Notes under the pieces: generated by a model | Databases searched by the model: none | Told to the model about the DNA's origin: nothing | What the model saw: the letters and a program-made list of their open reading frames with translations, nothing else | Translations under genes and position numbers: made by a program | From: an uncultured Acetatifactor sp. | GTDB lineage: Bacteria > Bacillota > Clostridia > Lachnospirales > Lachnospiraceae | Length of the DNA: 64,000 nt | Assembly: GCA_910586775.1 (NCBI GenBank) | Contig: CAJUJN010000001.1 | Span: 124,001 to 188,000, forward strand | Direction of reading: 5' to 3' | Shown here: in pieces, positions 58,826-64,000 of the stretch | Layout of the letters: each line of letters begins with the position of its first letter | Position numbering within the stretch: the first letter of the stretch is position 1

Positions 58826-60760
58826 TTAACCGTTATTGTCTTCCTGAGCCCACAAATCCCAACGTAAATAAACATTCAGTACTTCCAAATCTGTAACTTT
58901 TTTATAATCATTTCCATGAATTTCTATCTGGCTGTCAAATATATCTATTGCCAGAACACATTCCGGTTCATATGACATATCTTCATACCGGCTGGTTTCC
59001 TCGCTTATCCATACGTTATCAATACGCTCCGCGCTTCCCTGAAGCATGTGCCATATCGGATACTCATAAGAGTCTCCATTCATAATCAACCCTACTTCTC
59101 TATACCCTTCATTGACAACCAAACTGCATGCTTCTATATATGCATCACGGATATTGCTTCTGTTATAAAAATATCCCTCCGGCCTTGCCTGATTTTGATA
59201 TTTTGCAATGTGTACATGGTAATTGAATAGACTGCATAATTGTATGACACACAAAGTACACACTACTGGAACAGCCGAAACACGCCACATTTCACTCCCC
59301 GCATGTTCTGAAATATCCTGAAGCTGCACGGCTGCCATTGGACACAGCAAAATCATATAAGGAAGCATATACCGCGAGACAAACGGCTCCCAACGGACAA
59401 GTATACAAAAAAACGTAAACACTGCAACCGCAATACAGGTATATTGTCTCTGAAACCTTTCCTGCTTCTTCCACCTGTACAGGCACCAGAGAAAACAGAC
59501 CAGCGCGATGATGACAATAATGGAACTGACTGCCGTATCATGTCCATAATCATCCGGGGCTCCCACAAAATATGCCCTTCCCCCTTCGGAAATAGCGGAA
59601 TCGTCAATGTTGACACGCAGCAGTGCCGCAGTCCGCCGGACAATCGACTCAATCCACTGCCTGCTCTGTGGCACAAACATCGACGGAAAATTAAATGCCA
59701 CATTCTTCAGTCCATTGATAAACAAATATGTCGGTTTCCAAGTCCCCACCAGCTGGCTGGCCCCCGTTGCCGGAGAAAGCACGCTCCGGAATGTCACAAT
59801 GTTTCTCACCGCTTCCGGAACAATAAGCGCAAGCAGCAGCGGCAGAACAATGGCAATCAGCCGCACAATTGTCCATACGGAATCCTTTCTTACAATACAG
59901 TAAACCAGTAAAACAATCGCCATCAGCAGCATGCCGATACATACAGAAGGCTTTGTCATATACCCGAAACCTACACTGACTGCCATAATACAACAATTGA
60001 CAATTGTTTTCCTGCTGTAATCTATTTTTTCTTCCTTATGCAGAAAATCCAGAAGATAATATGCAAAAATTAAAAGCCACATCCCTGCAAAATGGTCGTT
60101 CTGAGTCGTAAGCGCCTCTCCCACAGCAATAGGCATAGACGCCAGCAGCAAGATTCCCATTTTGCAATATTTTCTTTTACATCCAAGTTTGTATGCCATT
60201 TCATAGACAAGCCAGGCGTTTGTCAAAAAAGCCGCACACTGTATCAGATTCAGGAAAACATCTTTCTTACCTGACAGCAGATATACATGCAGCCCCACAA
60301 ATTCATGCAGGGGCGGATTTGACAACTGCCGGTAAATGGTGCTTCCATAATGTGCCACCGACTGATTCTGAGCCCAGTGCGCAATCCTCGGCAAATGGTA
60401 CGTCATGGAATCCCAGTTATAGGGAACGGTAGCATAAGACAAGACCATTATCCCCATGAACAAAACTGTTAGGAACTTATTATGCCATGCTGCTTTTAAC
60501 GCATCCCGCGCTGCCGCTAAGGCCAGTCCGTATTTCCCTTTTCTTATCACCCATGCCGTCGCGCATACACAGACCGCCGCCCAGAACAAAGATACGGACA
60601 CTCCGTTTAAGCAATGAAACAAAGACAGAATCTCAGTGCATAAAAACATCAAAATACACCAGGCAGCGCTGCCTTTCAGCCAGGCATCCATATACCCGCC
60701 GGATTCTTCATAAAAGCAAATAAACAGTAAAATACACGCTGCGGTTAAAAAAAATATCAT
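58826..60760 (-). CDS. Large polytopic GT-C-type glycosyltransferase
   Basis: 644 residues with about 11 hydrophobic segments. The first large outer loop has YNWDSMTYHLPRIAHWAQNQ and YRQLSNPPLHEFVGLHVYLL, where an acidic residue after the first helices is the usual GT-C catalytic position. MPIAVGEALTTQNDHFAGMW and the soluble C-terminal ~110 residues (EVGLIMNGDSYEYPIWHMLQ) follow. Such enzymes use polyprenyl-phosphate sugars on the outer face. The GtrB-like enzyme at 25.1 kb could supply the donor. AAAGGAG is 10 bases before ATG 60760. Confidence 0.78.
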   Translation of the reverse strand: MIFFLTAACILLFICFYEESGGYMDAWLKGSAAWCILMFLCTEILSLFHCLNGVSVSLFWAAVCVCATAWVIRKGKYGLALAAARDALKAAWHNKFLTVLFMGIMVLSYATVPYNWDSMTYHLPRIAHWAQNQSVAHYGSTIYRQLSNPPLHEFVGLHVYLLSGKKDVFLNLIQCAAFLTNAWLVYEMAYKLGCKRKYCKMGILLLASMPIAVGEALTTQNDHFAGMWLLIFAYYLLDFLHKEEKIDYSRKTIVNCCIMAVSVGFGYMTKPSVCIGMLLMAIVLLVYCIVRKDSVWTIVRLIAIVLPLLLALIVPEAVRNIVTFRSVLSPATGASQLVGTWKPTYLFINGLKNVAFNFPSMFVPQSRQWIESIVRRTAALLRVNIDDSAISEGGRAYFVGAPDDYGHDTAVSSIIVIIALVCFLWCLYRWKKQERFQRQYTCIAVAVFTFFCILVRWEPFVSRYMLPYMILLCPMAAVQLQDISEHAGSEMWRVSAVPVVCTLCVIQLCSLFNYHVHIAKYQNQARPEGYFYNRSNIRDAYIEACSLVVNEGYREVGLIMNGDSYEYPIWHMLQGSAERIDNVWISEETSRYEDMSYEPECVLAIDIFDSQIEIHGNDYKKVTDLEVLNVYLRWDLWAQEDNNG

Positions 60761-60778
60761 GCTGCCATATCTCCTTTA

Positions 60779-62281
60779 TCAATGAAAATGTACGATTATC
60801 CTTGTTCCGTTCAGGTAACAGGAATAGACAGAATTGCTCAGTTCAGGTTCCCCCTCCTGAATCACCTCCCAGTCCGATTCATCAATATTTCCAATGGTCA
60901 GGTCGTACTGCAGGTAATGATACAGCCAGACACCTCCTATCCAGGTGTCATTATCCAGATATACGGGAATTAGTTCATTCATAAATGGATATTTTGAACA
61001 AATCTTCTGTACCTGCCTGGCTTTCGGCGGCTGTCCGGCAAAAGAAACCGTCTGAAAACTCCCGTCTCCGTTTATACCCTCCAGATCATGGGCAATATGA
61101 TATACAAGATACTTCTGATATTCATCCTGGCTTTTCAGTGCATTTCCATAAGAATACATAAAAGTAAAATGAAAGAAAACACATGCCGCAGCCAGCACGA
61201 TAGCACCATTACGCAGCTTTCTGTATTTTCTGCAAAAGAACAGAAGCATGATTCCCACATACAGAAGGGAAACTCCGAATGATATAAAAATCCTGCTCCT
61301 CATCGTCAATGCAGAAAGCACCATCAATGGCAGAAATGTGGATACAGCCGCCAGTACGGGAGAGACCAGAAGGAATACTGCCCCCCCTGTTCTGACAACA
61401 CCTTTGTTATGCCTGTCCCTGAGATACAAGTACAAAACCGCTCCCACCGAGCCCAGACAAAAAAGAATCAGAAATATCCGGTTCAGATGTGAAATTCCGG
61501 TCAGATACTTTTTTATATAACGGCAGGCATTCATAATATTATCGATAACGATTTTAACGGACTCCGGAGCAAATCCGACTACCCGGGAAGCCTCATACCG
61601 CCAATCCGTACTGCTCACATACCTGCCCGCAATCATCAGCTTGTAAAACAATGCCCCGGCCCCGATTCCGGCCATTCTCCAGGCTCCGCTTACCGCTGCC
61701 TTCCCTGCGCCCAGAACCGCATAAAAAAGGTGTATGATAAATAACGCAGCACATAGCCCAATCGCTGCCTGATACAGAGACATAATAGCTGTCCCCGCGA
61801 GAAAAGAACAGATAAACAGCCAGACACTCGACAGAGCATCCGGCATGGCAAAAATCAGAAATGATAAGCTTAATGCAGAAAACATAATAATACTGTCAAA
61901 TCTGTAGGATACATTTACCACCGCAAAGGGATTGGTAATCACAAACAGTAAAATACAGATCAGAAATGTCTCGTCAAAAACAGAATCCAGGTTGGCCTTC
62001 GCGTACAATACCAACACATAGGATAAAAGAAATACCGACAAAATCAACGGCAGCGGCGCAATATCCGAAACAGGCTCTCCGCCGCAGAGAAACAGCATCA
62101 AAGCCTCCCCAAGGGGCCTCCCGTCACCGCTCCAACCCGTGGCACCGTACAGCGAACGTGCCAGGTCGTCGTTATAATACATATTGGCCAGTACAACGGG
62201 AAAAACGTACAATAAACTCAGTACTGCTAATTTTATATACAAGACTCCGTACCGCCTGTCCAGCTTATACCACTTTCCCAT
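60779..62281 (-). CDS. Glucosyltransferase GtrII-like (Glucos_trans_II) membrane protein
   Basis: 500 residues, about 11 membrane segments. VVLANMYYNDDLARSLYGAT then GWSGDGRPLGEALMLFLCGG holds the DD and DGRPL features of the GtrII/Glucos_trans_II family. FVITNPFAVVNVSYRFDSII is also typical. A soluble C-terminal domain ends NSVYSCYLNGTRIIVHFH. It likely transfers a sugar from a lipid carrier onto a surface glycan or teichoic acid. Next gene begins 18 bases downstream. Confidence 0.85.
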   Translation of the reverse strand: MGKWYKLDRRYGVLYIKLAVLSLLYVFPVVLANMYYNDDLARSLYGATGWSGDGRPLGEALMLFLCGGEPVSDIAPLPLILSVFLLSYVLVLYAKANLDSVFDETFLICILLFVITNPFAVVNVSYRFDSIIMFSALSLSFLIFAMPDALSSVWLFICSFLAGTAIMSLYQAAIGLCAALFIIHLFYAVLGAGKAAVSGAWRMAGIGAGALFYKLMIAGRYVSSTDWRYEASRVVGFAPESVKIVIDNIMNACRYIKKYLTGISHLNRIFLILFCLGSVGAVLYLYLRDRHNKGVVRTGGAVFLLVSPVLAAVSTFLPLMVLSALTMRSRIFISFGVSLLYVGIMLLFFCRKYRKLRNGAIVLAAACVFFHFTFMYSYGNALKSQDEYQKYLVYHIAHDLEGINGDGSFQTVSFAGQPPKARQVQKICSKYPFMNELIPVYLDNDTWIGGVWLYHYLQYDLTIGNIDESDWEVIQEGEPELSNSVYSCYLNGTRIIVHFH

Positions 62282-62327
62282 ACTGCACCCCTGTCATAGC
62301 CCTTTTTCCTTCAAAATAAATACGCCT

Positions 62328-62358
62328 GCCCGGAAGAATGTCTCGAATTCTTCCGGGC
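62328..62358 (-). terminator. Terminator after the S41 protease gene
   Basis: Perfect 12-bp stem GCCCGGAAGAAT/ATTCTTCCGGGC with a 7-base loop, 18 bases after the stop. The following bases are only partly T-rich (GTATTTATTTT). Confidence 0.7.
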
Positions 62359-62375
62359 TCCGGCACCTCTTCCCG

Positions 62376-63752
62376 CTATCTCATCTTCTCCCGCAGCACT
62401 TCCTTCGCCTTCTCCAACTGATTGTCGGGATGCTCCTCACTGCCATAATAGGCCTCGCCGTCGAACTCGCACACCACATCCGGCTCAATGCCGATACCGT
62501 GTATATTATTGCCGGCCGGTGTATAATAAGCGCTGATGGTAATCTTTGCCGCAGAACCGTCACGGAAAGGTATAATCTGCTGTACAATGCCCTTTCCGAA
62601 GGTAGTGGTACCTACCAGGGTCCCCAGTTCATAATCCTTGATAGCGCCTGCCATAATCTCCGCTGCACTGGCTGAATTCATATCGATCAGAACTACCAGC
62701 GGTACATCCAGTCTCTTCGTGCCGTCGCAGGTGTACTCGGATCTCTTCCCGTTTTTATCTTCCGTATATACAATCATTCCTTCCGGAAGAATCATTCTGG
62801 CCATCTCTACCACAGCATTCAGGCTTCCGCCGGGATTTGCCCGCAGGTCCATGATCATACCTTTCATGCCGTCCTTCCTTGCCGAGGCAAGCGCCTGCTC
62901 GAACTGGGTAATGGATACCTCATCAAATTCCGTCAGCTGAATGTACGCCATCTTGTCTTCCATCATGGTATACTGCACCGTAGGCGTTTCCACCTGCCTG
63001 CGTGTTACGCTGACTTCCAGATAATCCGACGCCCCTTCCCGAATGATGGTGAGCGTCACATCCGTATTCTCCGGCCCCTTGATCAGAGAGACCACTTCCG
63101 TAAGCGTCATGCCATAAGTCGAAACCCCATCCACTTCATAGATCAGATCATTGGCCCGCAGATCCACCTCTTCTGAAGGCGCTCCTGCAATAGTACCGCT
63201 TATCTTGGGAAGGCTGGTCGTCTCATCCAGCCCGATATAGGCACCAATTCCATAATATATGCCTTCCGTCTGTTCCATCAGCGCATTCAATTCCTCTGCG
63301 GAATAATATTCCGAATAAGGATCCCCCAGAGCATTCAATATTCCCCGGTAAATGCCGTTCTGGATTTCCTCATCTGTAACATCATGCAGATAAAAATACT
63401 GGTCAATTGTCTTCTCCAGCATCTGCATTTTCCTCAGGGTAGATGAGTTAATGGCTGAATTCTCATCCAGCTCCACTCCCTCCTCAGCCGCCAGCTTGCC
63501 GGACTCCACTATACTCTGAACATAAATCCCCAGATAGCAGATCCCCAGCACCAGCAGTGCTCCTGCAATGCCTGTGACCAGTCCTCCGAAGAACAGTCCC
63601 TTTCCGCTACCTTTTTCCGCTTTCGGAGGCTGCTCCGGCGGTATCGGGTTCCACGTCTGCCGGGGCGCCTGATTGAAATTTTGCGGCGGAGCGCTGCGCC
63701 TCTCCGGCTCCGTACCACTTAAATTGTCAAAATACCCGTTGTTTTCGTCCAT
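62376..63752 (-). CDS. S41 family C-terminal processing protease
   Basis: 458 residues. A Pro/Gln-rich cytoplasmic head (~45 residues), one membrane helix (GLFFGGLVTGIAGALLVLGI), then a PDZ domain (IYYGIGAYIGLDETTSLPKI, VDLRANDLIYEVDGVSTYGM) and the protease core with LRANPGGSLNAVVEMARMIL. The catalytic Ser is in NSASAAEIMAGAIKDY and the Lys in GTTTFGKGIVQQIIPF. It trims envelope proteins. In Firmicutes such a gene often follows ftsEX and an M23 peptidase, and an M23 end is seen upstream here. AGGAGG lies five bases before ATG 63752. Confidence 0.95.
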   Translation of the reverse strand: MDENNGYFDNLSGTEPERRSAPPQNFNQAPRQTWNPIPPEQPPKAEKGSGKGLFFGGLVTGIAGALLVLGICYLGIYVQSIVESGKLAAEEGVELDENSAINSSTLRKMQMLEKTIDQYFYLHDVTDEEIQNGIYRGILNALGDPYSEYYSAEELNALMEQTEGIYYGIGAYIGLDETTSLPKISGTIAGAPSEEVDLRANDLIYEVDGVSTYGMTLTEVVSLIKGPENTDVTLTIIREGASDYLEVSVTRRQVETPTVQYTMMEDKMAYIQLTEFDEVSITQFEQALASARKDGMKGMIMDLRANPGGSLNAVVEMARMILPEGMIVYTEDKNGKRSEYTCDGTKRLDVPLVVLIDMNSASAAEIMAGAIKDYELGTLVGTTTFGKGIVQQIIPFRDGSAAKITISAYYTPAGNNIHGIGIEPDVVCEFDGEAYYGSEEHPDNQLEKAKEVLREKMR

Positions 63753-63767
63753 AAAAACCTCCTATTT

Positions 63768-63888
63768 CAGTTCCGCATCAGCCCCTACCCAGTACCACTG
63801 CATAGCGGAGAATTTCCGGCCGCCAAATACAGGTGCCCGTAAACTCTCCGGGCACCGGACGGGGCCAATGCTGTTTTCCAGTTCCGCA
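63768..63888. repeat. Interspersed element, copy C2
   Basis: CAGTTCCGCA at 63768-63777 and 63879-63888, with GCGGA...ATTTCCG, GCCCGTAAA, TCCGG and AATGCTGTTTTCCAGTTCCG blocks in the same order as in copy C1 (34127). It also contains a hairpin GGTGCCCG/CGGGCACC. It lies just upstream of the S41 protease ribosome site. Confidence 0.65.
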
Positions 63889-63907
63889 TTTACCCTTACT
63901 ACATTTT

Positions 63908-64000
63908 TTACTGCTTCAGGTATCCCCAGGGGGAGACATATGCTCCGTTCAGGCGCACACTGAAATGAAGATGATTGCCGGTAGAGCGTCCGGTGCTGCC
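63908..64000 (-). CDS. M23 family peptidase, C-terminal end only
   Basis: The last 30 residues of a protein entering from the right: GSTGRSTGNHLHFSVRLNGA, YVSPWGYLKQ, stop. The S-T-G-x-x-T-G-N-H-L-H-F stretch is the M23/LytM third metal-ligand motif (H-x-H). With the S41 protease next to it this is probably the EnvC-like murein hydrolase activator of an ftsEX locus, although ftsEX is not visible. Confidence 0.85.
   Translation of the reverse strand, partial: GSTGRSTGNHLHFSVRLNGAYVSPWGYLKQ

Noticed and set aside
1..64000. CRISPR arrays, tRNA or rRNA genes
   Set aside because: No regularly spaced identical repeats with unique spacers and no cloverleaf or rRNA-like stretch were recognised. The short repeats found are dispersed or coding.

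Overview
The window looks like chromosomal DNA of a spore-former-type, flagellated gut Firmicute, most likely a Lachnospiraceae (Clostridia). The evidence is a Spo0A DNA-binding domain, a YvyF/ComFC pair, a Mbl-FlhO-FlhP block, a CdaA-CdaR-GlmM operon, an EpsG-type polysaccharide locus, remnants of families common in Lachnospiraceae (DUF5688, a PD-(D/E)XK family), strong GGAGG ribosome binding sites and frequent GTG/TTG starts. The genus cannot be fixed from sequence reading alone.

Layout. (1) 1-24.3 kb, all minus strand: a surface-polysaccharide locus. It holds two DUF6077-like or orphan membrane proteins, a polyprenyl-phosphate sugar transferase, a Wzz-like co-polymerase, an EpsG-like polymerase, glycosyltransferases of families GT2 and GT4, a secreted glucosaminidase and a lipoprotein. 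Nucleotide-sugar genes follow: PseB, Gmd, Glf, ManC, PseC and a GNAT acetyltransferase, pointing to GDP-6-deoxyhexose, UDP-galactofuranose and a pseudaminic-acid-type sugar. (2) 24.5-27.6 kb: a stand-alone Spo0A output domain, a GtrB-like glycosyltransferase and a DUF3048 lipoprotein. (3) 27.7-46.9 kb: conserved housekeeping genes, namely HPr, GlmM, CdaR and CdaA (c-di-AMP and peptidoglycan precursor supply), membrane proteins, YvyF, ComFC, RecD2, a FlgJ-like rod protein, FlhP, FlhO, Mbl, UvrA and UvrB. (4) 47-53.7 kb: a decayed accessory region with three pseudogenes, small repeats and, apparently intact, a 663-residue fusion of a catalytically dead C5 DNA methyltransferase with two nuclease-like domains. 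It is followed 5 bases later by a truncated lyxose-isomerase-like cupin. (5) 54.2-58.2 kb, plus strand: potABCD polyamine transport. (6) 58.3-64 kb, minus strand: small proteins, two large polytopic glycosyltransferases, an S41 protease and the end of an M23 peptidase.

The window also carries several families of short interspersed structured repeats. One ~100 bp family (A/B) has at least eight copies. Its stems covary between copies, two copies are nested inside others, and copies A3 and A6 abut stop codons. A 31-bp palindrome occurs three times, once inside a broken gene. A ~120 bp element with CAGTTCCGCA direct repeats sits just upstream of two genes. A 94-bp unit with 20-bp inverted ends lies at 49.5 kb. 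The two observations I rate highest are the dead-methyltransferase/double-nuclease fusion and the A/B repeat family.
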